64,000 bases of DNA from an uncultured Pantoea sp. (GCA_913778495.1 CAJYVD010000020.1:1-64000), one strand, 5' to 3'; shown: positions 47,944 to 57,900, counted from the stretch's first letter. The notes: generated by a model from the letters alone, not told the origin. Program-made: numbers and translations.

Positions 47944-50241
47944 ATGAAATGGATTTACTCTGTTAGCCTCGCTGTTTCCCTTGCTATGCAACCCGCCTTC
48001 GCGGAGACGCTGTTTGGCCCCCATCCGATGACGGAACAGGCGCGCGACGCCTTTGTGGATCAGCTTCTCAGCAAAATGACGCTGGATGAAAAGATCGGGC
48101 AGATGCGCTTAATCAGCGTGGGGCCGGATACGCCGAAAGAGGCGATACGCGACATGATTCAGCACGGTCAGGTTGGCGCCATTTTTAACACCGTCACGCG
48201 ACCCGATATTCGTGCGATGCAGGATCAGGTCATGCAGCTCAGCCGCCTGAAAATTCCGCTGTTCTTTGCCTACGACGTGGTGCACGGTCAGCGCACCATT
48301 TTCCCTATCCCGCTCGGCCTGGCGGCGAGCTGGGACGTGGATGCCGTGGCGGAAGTAGGGCGCGTATCTGCGTATGAAGCTGCCGATGACGGGTTGAATA
48401 TGACATGGGCACCCATGGTGGACGTCACGCGTGAACCGCGCTGGGGCAGGGTTTCTGAAGGATTTGGTGAAGACACGTGGCTCACCGCGCAAATGGGGCG
48501 CGCTATGGTCAAGGCGATGCAGGGCAACAGCGCTGCCGATCGCTACAACATCATGACCAGCGTGAAGCATTTCGCCGCCTATGGCGCGGTGGAGGGCGGA
48601 CGCGATTACAACACCGTGGACATGAGCCCGCAGCGGCTGTTCCAGGATTATCTGCCGCCGTACAAAGCCTCGCTGGATGCGGGCAGCGGCGGCGTGATGG
48701 TAGCGTTGAACAGCCTGAACGGCGTTCCGGCCACCGCAGACAGTTGGTTATTGAAAGACGTGCTGCGCGGTGACTGGAAATTCAAAGGCATTACCATCAG
48801 CGATCACGGCGCCATCAAAGAGTTGATCAAACACGGCGTCGCGGGCGATCCGCAGGAAGCGGTGCGCGTGGCGCTGAAGTCCGGCATTGATATGAGCATG
48901 AGCGACGAGTATTACAGCAAATATCTGCCGGGCCTGGTGAAAAGCGGGGCGGTGAGCATGGCGGAGATCAACGACGCCGCGCGCCACGTGCTTAACGTTA
49001 AGTACGATATGGGCCTGTTTAACGATCCCTACAGCCACTTAGGGCCGAAAGCGAGCGATCCGCAGGACACCAACGCGGAAAGCCGCCTGCATCGTACGGA
49101 AGCGCGCGACGTCGCGCGGAAAAGCATGGTGCTGTTGAAAAACTGGCGCGACACGCTGCCGCTGAAAAAAGAGGCGACGGTGGCGCTGATCGGCCCGCTG
49201 GCAGATAGCCAGCGCGATATCATGGGCAGCTGGTCAGCCGCCGGCGTGGCGAAGCAGTCGATCACGCTGTTGCAAGGCATGCGCAGCGCCATGGCCGGTA
49301 AGGGCACGGTGCTGTATGCCAAAGGGGCAAACGTCACGGATAATGCTGGCGTACAGGCGTTTCTCAATCAGTACGAACCCGCAGTGAGCGTCGACACGCG
49401 TTCACCGCAGGCCCTGATCGATGAAGCGGTGGCGCAGGCGAAAAAAGCCGATGTGATTGTGGCCGCCGTGGGTGAAGCGCAGGGCATGGCGCACGAAGCG
49501 TCCAGCCGGAGCGATCTCTCATTGCCAGCCAGCCAGCAAAAGCTGCTGGCGGCGCTCAAGGCTACCGGTAAACCGCTGGTGATCGTGCTGATGAATGGCC
49601 GTCCGTTGACCGTGGTCAACGAAGATCGCCTCGCGGATGCGATGCTGGAAACCTGGTTCAGCGGCACCGAAGGCGGCAATGCGATCGCGGATGTGCTGTT
49701 CGGCGATTACAACCCGTCTGGCAAACTGCCGATGTCGTTCCCGCGATCGGTGGGACAGATTCCGATCTACTACAACCATCTGCCTACCGGTCGGCCTTAT
49801 AACTTTGCCAAACCGAACAAATACACCTCGCACTACTACGATGCGGTCAACGGCCCGCTCTATCCGTTTGGCTATGGTCTGAGCTACACCCGCTTTACCG
49901 TCTCGCCGGTGAAGATGTCCGCGAAGACCATGCCGCGCAACGGCACGGTGGAAGCCAGCGTGACGGTGACCAACACCGGCAAACGTGATGGCGCAACGGT
50001 GGTGCAGCTGTACCTGAACGATCCGGTGGCCAGCATCAGCCGTCCGGTGCAGGAGCTGCGCGGCTTCCAGCGCATCATGTTGAAGGCCGGTGAGTCGCAG
50101 ACCGTGCGCTTTAAGATTGACGTAGACGCACTGAAATTCTGGAATCAGAAGATGCAGCACGTGGCCGAACCAGGCAAATTCAACGTCGCCATCGGACTGG
50201 ATTCCGTGCGTACCCAACACGGTGAGTTTGATTACTTGTAA
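47944..50241 (+). CDS. bglX: Periplasmic beta-glucosidase BglX
   Basis: GH3 family exo-beta-glucosidase; 765 residues with ATG 47944, the same length as E. coli BglX. The signal peptide is MKWIYSVSLAVSLAMQPAFA. The TIM-barrel domain carries the nucleophile aspartate in ITISDHGAIKEL near residue 287. An alpha/beta domain with KKADVIVAAVGE follows, then a C-terminal fibronectin-III-like domain (VTVTNTGKRDGATVVQLYLND). The longer upstream reading would add residues before the signal peptide and is not used. It is monocistronic. Confidence 0.96.
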   Translation: MKWIYSVSLAVSLAMQPAFAETLFGPHPMTEQARDAFVDQLLSKMTLDEKIGQMRLISVGPDTPKEAIRDMIQHGQVGAIFNTVTRPDIRAMQDQVMQLSRLKIPLFFAYDVVHGQRTIFPIPLGLAASWDVDAVAEVGRVSAYEAADDGLNMTWAPMVDVTREPRWGRVSEGFGEDTWLTAQMGRAMVKAMQGNSAADRYNIMTSVKHFAAYGAVEGGRDYNTVDMSPQRLFQDYLPPYKASLDAGSGGVMVALNSLNGVPATADSWLLKDVLRGDWKFKGITISDHGAIKELIKHGVAGDPQEAVRVALKSGIDMSMSDEYYSKYLPGLVKSGAVSMAEINDAARHVLNVKYDMGLFNDPYSHLGPKASDPQDTNAESRLHRTEARDVARKSMVLLKNWRDTLPLKKEATVALIGPLADSQRDIMGSWSAAGVAKQSITLLQGMRSAMAGKGTVLYAKGANVTDNAGVQAFLNQYEPAVSVDTRSPQALIDEAVAQAKKADVIVAAVGEAQGMAHEASSRSDLSLPASQQKLLAALKATGKPLVIVLMNGRPLTVVNEDRLADAMLETWFSGTEGGNAIADVLFGDYNPSGKLPMSFPRSVGQIPIYYNHLPTGRPYNFAKPNKYTSHYYDAVNGPLYPFGYGLSYTRFTVSPVKMSAKTMPRNGTVEASVTVTNTGKRDGATVVQLYLNDPVASISRPVQELRGFQRIMLKAGESQTVRFKIDVDALKFWNQKMQHVAEPGKFNVAIGLDSVRTQHGEFDYL

Positions 50242-50374
50242 GCATGACGCCGCAACGCGAGCGAGCGGCCGGCGTGCTGCTCGCCCGCACGGATAGCGTG
50301 CGTCCACCGCGGTCGCACGCTATGCCAGGCGCGAAATTCACCTCCACCCGCTACCGGACGCCTTTCTTGTTACC

Positions 50375-51250
50375 ATGAACCTTCGCGCGCGCATCGAACA
50401 ACAGATTTTCCGCATCAACGGCCTGGCGCTGAACGAATTTGACCTTTCGCAGCCGCTCGGCGATCCCGGTTTATTTGGTCCAGACCACGTGATCTGGCGC
50501 GTACACGGCGATTTTCCGTCGATGCTGTGTGGCGGCATCAGCGCCCTGATGCTACAAATGCTGCATCCGTCCGCGCTCGCTGGCGTGTGGGATCATTCGG
50601 GATTTCGAGAGGACATGCTGGGCCGCCTGCGCCGCACCAGCCAATTTATTGCGGTCACTACCTTTGGCAACCGCGCCGATGCGCAGACGCTTATCGAGCG
50701 CGTAAAACGCATTCATTTGCGCGTTACCGGCACAGACAACTACGGTCGCGCCTACGCGGCAAGCGATCCCCATTTGCTCACGTGGGTGCACGTGGCGGAA
50801 ACCCGCAGCTTTTTGGCCGCGCATCTGCGCTATAAAAATCCGTGTCTCAGCCGCGCCGATCAGGATCGTTACTACCGTGAGGCGGCCGTTGTGGCGGAGG
50901 CGCTGGGCGCGCAGCAGGTGCCGAAAAGCGTGCCGGACGTGGAAGCCTATCTGCAGGCGATGCGCCCGGAGTTGGTCTATGATGCGCGCACGCGCGAGGT
51001 GCTGCATGTGCTGATGCACGCGCCGGCGCCAAGCCGCATCGCCAAACCCGCCATGCGCGTCATATTACAGGCCGGAGCAGGGTTACTGCCCGCGTGGGCG
51101 CAGCAGTGTATCGAGCATCCGGTGAATCCGCTGACGCAGTGGCGGGTCAACGGCGCGATGGCCGTGCTCAGCGGTGTGCTGCGCTGGTCAATTCAGCGCA
51201 GCGCCTATTCCCGCGCCATGCAGCGAGTGGGCCGCGGCGGAGCGGGTTAG
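50375..51250 (+). CDS. Oxygenase MpaB family protein (DUF2236)
   Basis: Soluble helical protein of 291 residues in the MpaB/latex-clearing (Lcp) DUF2236 family. Some members are haem-dependent oxygenases or oxidases. The typical N-terminal block is WRVHGDFPSMLCGG, then LQMLHPSALAGVWDHSGFR (conserved histidines and DHS) and VTTFGNRADAQ, and later LLTWVHVAET with a histidine that could ligand haem. The substrate is unknown. It is convergent with a small membrane-protein gene and shares 4 bp with it. No E. coli K-12 homologue comes to mind, so it is probably an accessory gene. Confidence 0.82.
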   Translation: MNLRARIEQQIFRINGLALNEFDLSQPLGDPGLFGPDHVIWRVHGDFPSMLCGGISALMLQMLHPSALAGVWDHSGFREDMLGRLRRTSQFIAVTTFGNRADAQTLIERVKRIHLRVTGTDNYGRAYAASDPHLLTWVHVAETRSFLAAHLRYKNPCLSRADQDRYYREAAVVAEALGAQQVPKSVPDVEAYLQAMRPELVYDARTREVLHVLMHAPAPSRIAKPAMRVILQAGAGLLPAWAQQCIEHPVNPLTQWRVNGAMAVLSGVLRWSIQRSAYSRAMQRVGRGGAG

Positions 51251-51525
51251 GGTTCGCCCGGCGACGCGTTAACCGGCGCGGCGGGTGCAGCCATGCGGCG
51301 CTGATACAGCGTGTGAAACAGCATGCCGAGACCGAGGCCCAGCAGCGGCAGAGGCAGCATGCTGTAATAGATATCCAGCGGCATCAGAAACAGCAGCGTG
51401 CCACCCACCACCAACAGCGCCAGCGCTGACATAACCCACGGCGTGCGGATAAACAGCCACAGCAGCAGGGCGAGCATCAGCACATCGCCCAGATTCATAT
51501 TGAGAGTGTCCAGTAACATGGTCAT
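51247..51525 (-). CDS. Small hypothetical membrane protein, 92 aa
   Basis: Not recognised. The 92-residue product has two to three hydrophobic segments (about 14-28, 31-48 and 55-72) and an Ala/Pro-rich tail. GGAG lies about 5 nt before the ATG at 51525. It overlaps the end of the MpaB-like gene by 4 bp on the opposite strand. The stretch to the next gene (51526-51744) is AT-rich and likely holds the divergent promoters of this gene and the suppressor-of-fused gene. Confidence 0.6.
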   Translation of the reverse strand: MTMLLDTLNMNLGDVLMLALLLWLFIRTPWVMSALALLVVGGTLLFLMPLDIYYSMLPLPLLGLGLGMLFHTLYQRRMAAPAAPVNASPGEP

Positions 51526-51744
51526 CGCTCCACGTAGAAAAGCGTCAATAAAATATCACGCGCAGCGGCAAATAAATCGCGAATAAATATTAAGCATTGT
51601 TGGCTAAGCCGCTGACAAACATAAACATAACTTATGTGTTCGCAGCGTCACTTTGAGAGTTTTACCCTTGTGTCACAAGGTGCGACTGCCGATCCTGCTC
51701 TATTCTCAGGGAGATTGGATCCCTACGGGCAATATCGAGGCGTT

Positions 51745-52863
51745 ATGACACATCAACCCCTGATTGCTGAAGTGCCGAATCAGCAAAACACACTGACCGC
51801 CATCGTCGAACAGGATGCCCGCACCGCGTATTTTTATATCTGGCCAAACGATCTGTTTCGGAGTCAGTATGCGGTGCGCGGCTGCTGGCTGCGGAATCTG
51901 TTGCCCGCGCCTGCCGAAGAGGATCGCGAGGCAATGGAGCAGGGCATCGCTCCGCTGCTGAGCGCGGAATATTGCCGCACGCTGGAAGCGGAGCCGATGC
52001 TCGATCCGGCCGGATTACACATTTTATGGGAACCCAGCGATGATGGCGCGGCGCTCTGGTACTACGGCCAGTTGCTGGCGGTGATTCCGGGATGGAGCCT
52101 GTATCAACATAAGCAGGTGAGCTTTTCTGCGGGCTGCATCAAAGAGAATCGACTGACCGCGCCGCTGGGGTCCGCCTCCACCAATCTGTATTACGCGCGG
52201 GCCGAGCAGCAGCGTCATTTCTGGCGCGACTGGCACGACGGTCAGCTGTGGGACAAGGTGCAGCGCGCGCTGATGGACGTGTATGAGGCGCAGTTTGGCG
52301 CATCGGTAAAATATTACGCTATCGATCAGGGCAGTTGGCCGCCGATGGCGATCTCACAGCACTGGCATCAAGGCGTCTGGTACTTCTTTACCTTGGGCAT
52401 GAGCATCCGGCCTATGCCGCAGGTGGATTATCTGTTTGACGAGCTGGCGCCGCAGTATCGCCGCGTTGAGCTGGCGATGGCCGTGGACGGCGAAGTTATG
52501 GACGAAGCCAACGCGGTTCAGATGGCCAGCGCGCTGGCGGAATTTGCCCATTTGCCGTGGGCACGGCTTACCTGGATCGGCGAGGGGCACACCTTAGCGT
52601 CGGAGGTGGCGCCCATCGGTTTTGAAAGTTTTCTGCTGGCCAATGGGCTGGCACCCGAAGCGGGGCAGCTGCGGTTACCCAAGCGCGAAGGCGATCGCCC
52701 GCAGCTGCTTTGGGCTACGCCGATTACCGAAGCCGAGCGCCACTTCGCTCAAGCCGACGAACGCGGTGGGCAGCTGTTGTTGCAGCGGCTGCTGGCAGAG
52801 GGCAATCACCATATTTTCCGCCCGCGCCAGGAAGTGGTCGCGCCGCCTGATTCTCCTCTTTGA
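51745..52863 (+). CDS. Suppressor of fused (SUFU) domain protein
   Basis: A 372-residue cytosolic protein whose C-terminal half carries SUFU-family features: YFFTLGMSIRPMP near the middle, RRVELAMAV, LPWARLTWIGEGHTL, and the closing WATPITEAERHFAQ. Bacterial SUFU proteins are found near toxin-immunity loci and elsewhere; in animals SUFU regulates Gli factors. The N-terminal 170 residues are a distinct aromatic-rich region. I use ATG 51745 (MTHQPLIAEVPNQQN) because GAGG lies about 7 nt upstream; the upstream extension has no supporting site. No toxin gene is adjacent, so an immunity role is speculation. Confidence 0.75.
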   Translation: MTHQPLIAEVPNQQNTLTAIVEQDARTAYFYIWPNDLFRSQYAVRGCWLRNLLPAPAEEDREAMEQGIAPLLSAEYCRTLEAEPMLDPAGLHILWEPSDDGAALWYYGQLLAVIPGWSLYQHKQVSFSAGCIKENRLTAPLGSASTNLYYARAEQQRHFWRDWHDGQLWDKVQRALMDVYEAQFGASVKYYAIDQGSWPPMAISQHWHQGVWYFFTLGMSIRPMPQVDYLFDELAPQYRRVELAMAVDGEVMDEANAVQMASALAEFAHLPWARLTWIGEGHTLASEVAPIGFESFLLANGLAPEAGQLRLPKREGDRPQLLWATPITEAERHFAQADERGGQLLLQRLLAEGNHHIFRPRQEVVAPPDSPL

Positions 52864-52961
52864 TCGCAGGGCCGCCCGGGGCAGCGCAACGCCAAACCGG
52901 GCGCCATAGAGTAAATTATCACTTTAATCAACTATTTCACTTTTTTGTGATCTTCCTCTCC

Positions 52962-52988
52962 TCAAGTTTCGCTTTAACAAGCCGTTAA
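52962..52988 (+). promoter_or_regulatory. Sigma-28 (FliA) flagellar promoter of the chemoreceptor
   Basis: TCAAGTTT, 11 bp, GCCGTTAA match the consensus TAAAGTTT-N11-GCCGATAA at 7 of 8 positions in each box. It lies about 40 bp before the chemoreceptor ATG, a sensible leader length. Confidence 0.85.
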
Positions 52989-53028
52989 CCTCGTCAAGGC
53001 ACGTCCACACCAGGGTAAGGGCATACAC

Positions 53029-54924
53029 ATGTTAAAAACAACGCAGTCACGTTTTACCGCGGCGCTCGTCGCGTTTATTGTTGGTCTGATGCTGGTGACC
53101 GTGGTGGTCATCGATCAGTTTATCGCCCCGCAGCTCTCGCAAAACGAGAGCCGCCTGGTGCGTTACGAAGTGGACGGTTTGGCCGGGCGCATCGTGGAAC
53201 AGATGAACCGGGTACAGGCGCAGCAGCGCGCCATTACCGAAGCGGCGGGTGTCATGGACAGCGCAGCCATTGATACCTTGCTGCCTGCGTTAGTGAATCA
53301 GTATCAGGACAGCAACGTGTTTGGCGGCGGTATCTGGCCGCTGCCGAATCGTCGCGATCCGGCCAAAGAAAAAGACAGCACATTCTTTGCGCGCAACGCC
53401 AGCAATCAGCTTCAGGTGAACACCTACTGGAACTCCGACGCGGCGGACAAATATTGGGAGCAACCTTGGTATAAAGACGGCATGGCGGCGGCAAAAGGGC
53501 AGTGCGCCTGGGCAAAAGCCTATCAGGATGCGGCCAGCCCGCAGCCGCGTACCAACTGCGCCATGGCGATCTACCGTGACGGCACCGTCTGGGGCGTTGC
53601 CACCATCGACGTAACGCTGGGCTTCTTTAACCAGCTGGCTAAGCAGATGGGCGATGCGATCAAAGGTCGCGTGCTGATTGTGGAAGCCGATGGCAAAGTG
53701 GTGGGTAACGCTGCGCTGCTGAACAGCGCGCCGAAGCTGGAAAATCTGTCCGATACCCAACTGCCGATGGCGGGTGCGCTGAAAACGCTGCTGGCGCAGG
53801 CGGGCACACAGCCTACGCAAACCACCTTTAAAGGCGAAGATGGCGAGCACACGCTGTTCCTGCAGGCGATTGCCGGCAGCCCGTGGTACCTGGCCAGCGA
53901 TGTCCCTTCCAGCCTGCTTGATGCGCAAACGCACAGCATGCTGACGCGCTTGGGCCTGGTGCAAATTCCGCTGGTGGTGATCCTGCTGCTGGTGCTGTTG
54001 GGCTTTGTGCGCGCCATGATGAAACGCCTCAGCCTGCTGAACAGCAACATTGAAGCCTTGTCTTCCGGCGGTGCCGATCTTACTCAGCGTCTGCCCGCCA
54101 GCAACAGCCCGGAATTTAACGCGGTGGCACAGAGCTTCAACCAGTTCATCTCTTATCTGCAAGGATTGATGCGTCAGGTGGGAGACAGCGCATTGGCCAT
54201 CACCGCGGCCTCACGTGAAATCGCCAGCGGCAACGCCGACCTGTCGGCGCGTACCGAATCGCAGGCCAGCTCCATTGTGCAAACCGCGGCGTCGATGGAA
54301 GAGCTGACCGGCACCGTCCGTCAAAACGCCGACAACGCCACGCACGCTAACCAGTTGGCCGACGGCGCGTCGCAGGTGGCGGCACGCGGCAGCGACGTGG
54401 TGCGCCAGGTGGTGACCACCATGGGTGAAATCAACCACTCTTCGCGCAAGGTGGTGGACATCATCAGCGTCATCGACAGTATCGCCTTCCAGACCAATAT
54501 CCTGGCGCTCAACGCCGCGGTAGAAGCGGCACGCGCAGGGGAGCAGGGTCGCGGCTTCGCCGTGGTGGCTTCTGAAGTGCGTAACCTGGCTCAACGTTCC
54601 GCCAACTCGGCGCGTGAGATCAAAAAGCTGATTGAGGAGTCGGTAGCGAACATTGACACCGGCAGTCAGCTGGTCGAGCAAGCCGGGCAAACCATGGACG
54701 AGCTGATGCAGGGCGTTAGCAGCGTCACCACGTTAATGAGTGAAATTATGTCTGCCAGCCGCGAGCAGAGCATGGGCATCGAGCAGGTGAACCTCGCGAT
54801 TACCCAGCTGGACGGCAGCACGCAGCAAAACGCCGCGCTGGTAGAGCAGGTTTCTGCGGCCGCGCGCGGAATGGAAGCGCAAAGCGTGCAGCTTGAGCAG
54901 GTGGTTAAAAGCTTTAAACTTTAA
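53029..54924 (+). CDS. Methyl-accepting chemotaxis protein with periplasmic Cache-type sensor
   Basis: Transmembrane chemoreceptor of 631 residues. TM1 is at about 9-31, followed by a 270-residue periplasmic sensor with double-Cache-like features ([37 protein letters not shown]). TM2 is at about 307-328, followed by a HAMP segment and the cytoplasmic hairpin with the near-invariant tip [20 protein letters not shown]. It ends VVKSFKL and lacks the NWETF-type tail that recruits CheR/CheB in Tar and Tsr. So it is probably a low-abundance type receptor. A FliA promoter precedes it and a strong hairpin terminator follows. The ligand is unknown; Cache receptors often bind amino or organic acids. 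Confidence 0.93.
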   Translation: MLKTTQSRFTAALVAFIVGLMLVTVVVIDQFIAPQLSQNESRLVRYEVDGLAGRIVEQMNRVQAQQRAITEAAGVMDSAAIDTLLPALVNQYQDSNVFGGGIWPLPNRRDPAKEKDSTFFARNASNQLQVNTYWNSDAADKYWEQPWYKDGMAAAKGQCAWAKAYQDAASPQPRTNCAMAIYRDGTVWGVATIDVTLGFFNQLAKQMGDAIKGRVLIVEADGKVVGNAALLNSAPKLENLSDTQLPMAGALKTLLAQAGTQPTQTTFKGEDGEHTLFLQAIAGSPWYLASDVPSSLLDAQTHSMLTRLGLVQIPLVVILLLVLLGFVRAMMKRLSLLNSNIEALSSGGADLTQRLPASNSPEFNAVAQSFNQFISYLQGLMRQVGDSALAITAASREIASGNADLSARTESQASSIVQTAASMEELTGTVRQNADNATHANQLADGASQVAARGSDVVRQVVTTMGEINHSSRKVVDIISVIDSIAFQTNILALNAAVEAARAGEQGRGFAVVASEVRNLAQRSANSAREIKKLIEESVANIDTGSQLVEQAGQTMDELMQGVSSVTTLMSEIMSASREQSMGIEQVNLAITQLDGSTQQNAALVEQVSAAARGMEAQSVQLEQVVKSFKL

Positions 54925-54930
54925 TCATAT

Positions 54931-54960
54931 CCGGGCGCCAGCGGCTGGCGCCCGGGTTTT
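54931..54960 (+). terminator. Intrinsic terminator after the chemoreceptor gene
   Basis: CCGGGCGCCA, loop GCGGC, TGGCGCCCGG followed by GTTTT. A perfect 10-bp stem. Confidence 0.85.
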
Positions 54961-55134
54961 CATCTCGCCGCATTGCCCGCCGCTGTATTCGCCTGTTCCG
55001 GCACGTTTCTCCTCCCTGTCTTGATGAATGCTAAGCTTACTGCTCATCGCGCTATCGCACGGAATGTGCGCAGAATCTCTGCGCCATCACATCAGCCTGT
55101 GTACAATAGCTGAGGTTTATCTTAAGGAGTTGTC

Positions 55135-55668
55135 ATGCCTGCCATTGAAGTTATTCTCGTTGATCACCTCGATCGTCCCACCGGAAAAATGGAAAAGCTG
55201 GAAGTGCATGAAAAAGGGTTACTGCACCGCGCGGTGACGGTTTACGTGTTCAATTCCCGTCACGAGCTGCTGCTGCAGCGTCGCGCCAGCAACAAGTACC
55301 ACTGTGGGGGATTGTGGAGTAACACCTGCTGTGGGCATCCTTATCCGCAGGAATCCACGCGTGACGCCGCTGAGCGTCGCCTGCGCGAAGAGATGGGCAT
55401 GCAGCTTGAGCTGACGCCGGTGTTTGAGCTCAGCTACAATTTGCCGCTCAGCAATGGGTTAACCGAGCACGAATACGGTCACGTCTTTTTTGCCATCAGT
55501 GACGACGAGCCCGCGCTCAATCCCGAAGAAGCCGACGCCTGGTGCTACCGCTCCGTGGAGCAGGTGCAGCACGAGATGCAGCACGCGCCTGAGCAGTTTA
55601 CGCCGTGGTTTCTGCACACTTTCCCGCGTATTCCCACCACGTTCGGCACCTTTCGCCTGACCGCCTGA
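55135..55668 (+). CDS. idi: Isopentenyl-diphosphate delta-isomerase, type 1
   Basis: Interconverts isopentenyl and dimethylallyl diphosphate. It is a Nudix-fold, metal-dependent protein of 177 residues (E. coli 182). The catalytic cysteine lies in GLWSNTCCGHP and the catalytic glutamate in TEHEYGHVFF. The Nudix-like segment is RRLREEMGM. TAAGGAG precedes the ATG. It is monocistronic. In Pantoea an idi copy may belong to a carotenoid cluster, but no crt genes lie here, so this looks like the housekeeping copy. A GC hairpin (GCCCCTGCGCAGGGGC) follows the stop. Confidence 0.95.
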   Translation: MPAIEVILVDHLDRPTGKMEKLEVHEKGLLHRAVTVYVFNSRHELLLQRRASNKYHCGGLWSNTCCGHPYPQESTRDAAERRLREEMGMQLELTPVFELSYNLPLSNGLTEHEYGHVFFAISDDEPALNPEEADAWCYRSVEQVQHEMQHAPEQFTPWFLHTFPRIPTTFGTFRLTA

Positions 55669-55673
55669 TCGAC

Positions 55674-55690
55674 GCCCCTGCGCAGGGGCG
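55674..55690 (+). terminator. Short GC hairpin after idi
   Basis: GCCCCTGCGCAGGGGC can fold into a short stem just after the idi stop; there is no T run, so it is a weak candidate. Confidence 0.35.
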
Positions 55691-55824
55691 CGATCGTCAT
55701 CGCCAGCGCCCGCTGCGCGCTACGTTGCAAAAACCGATGGAAATGATGCTGTTGGATGGGCCTTACGGCCGCGCCAGGCTACGCTTGATTATCACACAGC
55801 GACATTTCTTCAGAGGAACGCGGC

Positions 55825-56733
55825 ATGATCAAGCAGGGGTTAATGGCGACGATCGCCCTGGCAGTCAGCCTGAGCGCAGCTAACGCAGCCGAGCCGGTAA
55901 AAGTCGGATCAAAGATTGATACCGAAGGCTCGCTGCTGGGCAATATCATTTTGCAGGTGCTGGAAAAGCACGGCGTCAACACGGTCAACAAAGTGCAACT
56001 GGGCAACACGCAGGTGGTGCGCGGGGCCATTCTCGCCGGTGAACTGGATATTTATCCGGAATACACCGGTAACGGCGCGTTCTTCTTCAATGATGAAAAG
56101 GACGCGGTGTGGAAAAACGCGCAGCAGGGCTATGAAAAAGTCAAAGCGCTGGATGCGCAGAAAAACCACCTGGTGTGGTTGACGCCCGCCCCGGCAAACA
56201 ACACCTGGACCATTGCGGTACGCGGCGATATTGCCCAGCAAAACGCGCTAACGTCACTCAGCGATCTCAGCAGCTATCTGAAAAAAGGCGGGACGTTCAA
56301 GCTCGCGGCGTCAGCGGAGTTCATTGAGCGCAGCGATGCGCTGCCTGCGTTTGAAAAAGCCTATGGCTTTACGCTTAATCAGTCCCAGCTGCTGTCGCTG
56401 GCGGGCGGCGATACCGCCGTGACCATAAAGGCGGCGGCGCAGCAAACCTCTGGCGTTAATGCGGCGATGGCCTACGGCACCGACGGTCCGGTGGCCGCGC
56501 TGGGCTTGCAAACCCTGAGCGATCCCAAAGGCGTGCAGCCCATCTACGCGCCAACGCCGGTGATCCGCGCGAGCGTACTGCACGACTATCCCGATATCGC
56601 CGCGTGGCTGAAGCCGGTGTTTAGCAAACTGGATGAGAAAACCCTGCAACAGCTTAACGCCCAGATTGCGGTGGAAGGACAGGATGCCAGCCAGGTCGCG
56701 CAGCAGTGGCTACAGCAGAATAAGCTGTTGTAA
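55825..56733 (+). CDS. osmF: Glycine betaine ABC transporter substrate-binding protein OsmF
   Basis: Periplasmic binding protein of the OsmF/YehZ low-affinity betaine system, 302 residues. The signal peptide ends near residue 21 (ANA-AE). PVKVGSKIDTEGSLLGNIILQ and YPEYTGNGAFFF are family blocks; the aromatic-rich pocket residues lie in the latter. GAGGAAC precedes the ATG. It is the first gene of osmF-yehY-yehX-yehW, the same order as in E. coli, where it is sigma-S dependent. Confidence 0.93.
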   Translation: MIKQGLMATIALAVSLSAANAAEPVKVGSKIDTEGSLLGNIILQVLEKHGVNTVNKVQLGNTQVVRGAILAGELDIYPEYTGNGAFFFNDEKDAVWKNAQQGYEKVKALDAQKNHLVWLTPAPANNTWTIAVRGDIAQQNALTSLSDLSSYLKKGGTFKLAASAEFIERSDALPAFEKAYGFTLNQSQLLSLAGGDTAVTIKAAAQQTSGVNAAMAYGTDGPVAALGLQTLSDPKGVQPIYAPTPVIRASVLHDYPDIAAWLKPVFSKLDEKTLQQLNAQIAVEGQDASQVAQQWLQQNKLL

Positions 56734-56751
56734 GCGGTGCGCCCACCTGAA

Positions 56752-57900
56752 ATGACCTCGCGTCAGCGCCCGGTGCTGATAACGCTGCTGGTTCTGCTGT
56801 CGCTGTCGCTGCTTGCCTTGCCCCTGTTGAGCGTTGCGCCTAACCGGCTGGTATCGGGCCAGCCGCTGCGGCTATGGCAGGTGGCGCAGGGTTGGCTGCT
56901 GCTCTTGCCGCTGGTGGCGCTGTGGCTCGGCGTGCTGGGACGCGTCAGTCGCGTTAGGGCGGTGGCGATGCTGCTGACGCTCGATCTCTTGCTGGCGCTG
57001 CTGTTTTGGCTCAGCGGCGAGGCAGCTTCCGCGCTGGCGCAGGGCGGCCCACTGGTACGCACCGCCTTCGGCAGCGGTTTCTGGTGCGCGATAGCCTGCA
57101 CGCTGCTTCTGGCGGCGGAAACAATCCGCTCGCTCACCGCGCGCAGCGCAGGGCGCATCGGACTTAATCTGCACCTCTGGCTGCTTCCGCTGGCGCTGCT
57201 GGTCAGCGGCCACCTTGATACGCTCTCGCTGCTCAAAGAGTATGCCAATCGCCGCGCGGTATTTAACGCCTCGCTGGGGCAGCATCTGTGGCTGTTAGGG
57301 GGCACGCTGCTGCCCGCCTTGCTGATCGGTGTGCCGCTGGGCGTCGCCGTTGCCCGCTCGCCGCGCGCGCAAGGTGGCACCTTTAGCGTGCTAAACGTGA
57401 TTCAAACGGTGCCGTCCGTGGCGCTGTTTGGCCTGCTGATTGCGCCGCTGGCGGCGCTGGCCAGCGCATTTCCGCTGCTGGCGCGCGGGGGAATCAGCGG
57501 CATTGGCACGGCCCCGGCGCTGATCGCACTGGTGCTCTACGCGCTACTGCCGCTGGTGCGCAGCGTGGTCGCGGGCTTACAGCAGGTGCCGCCGGAGGTC
57601 AGAGAAACCGCGCGCGGCATGGGCATGAGCCCGTGGCAACAGTTCTGGCAGGCGGAGCTGCCGCTGGCGTTACCGGTCTGGCTGTCCGGCCTGCGCGTGG
57701 TGGTGGTGCAAACCATCGGTCTCGCGGTGGTGGCGGCTTTAATTGGCGCGGGCGGTTTTGGCGCTATTTTGTTTCAGGGCCTGCTGAGCAGCGCGCTGGA
57801 TTTAGTCCTACTGGGCGTGATCCCGGTGGTGGCGATGGCGGTGCTTGCCGATGCGATGCTGCGTTTGCTGTCGGCGATGCTGGAGAAACACCATGATTGA
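56752..57900 (+). CDS. yehY: ABC transporter permease YehY
   Basis: Inner membrane permease of the OsmF system, 382 residues from ATG 56752. That start aligns with the E. coli YehY N-terminus (MTYFRINPV versus MTSRQRPV), although a GTG 15 bp upstream is nearly as good. There are about ten hydrophobic helices. The typical ABC importer EAA-like loop is RETARGMGMSPWQQFWQAELPLALP in the C-terminal half. The conserved NVIQTVPSVALFGLLIAPL marks the BPD_transp_1 domain. It overlaps the yehX start by 8 bp. Confidence 0.93.
   Translation: MTSRQRPVLITLLVLLSLSLLALPLLSVAPNRLVSGQPLRLWQVAQGWLLLLPLVALWLGVLGRVSRVRAVAMLLTLDLLLALLFWLSGEAASALAQGGPLVRTAFGSGFWCAIACTLLLAAETIRSLTARSAGRIGLNLHLWLLPLALLVSGHLDTLSLLKEYANRRAVFNASLGQHLWLLGGTLLPALLIGVPLGVAVARSPRAQGGTFSVLNVIQTVPSVALFGLLIAPLAALASAFPLLARGGISGIGTAPALIALVLYALLPLVRSVVAGLQQVPPEVRETARGMGMSPWQQFWQAELPLALPVWLSGLRVVVVQTIGLAVVAALIGAGGFGAILFQGLLSSALDLVLLGVIPVVAMAVLADAMLRLLSAMLEKHHD

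Noticed and set aside
51745-52863. Toxin-immunity locus around the SUFU protein
   Set aside because: No Rhs, CdiA or other polymorphic toxin gene or fragment is adjacent.
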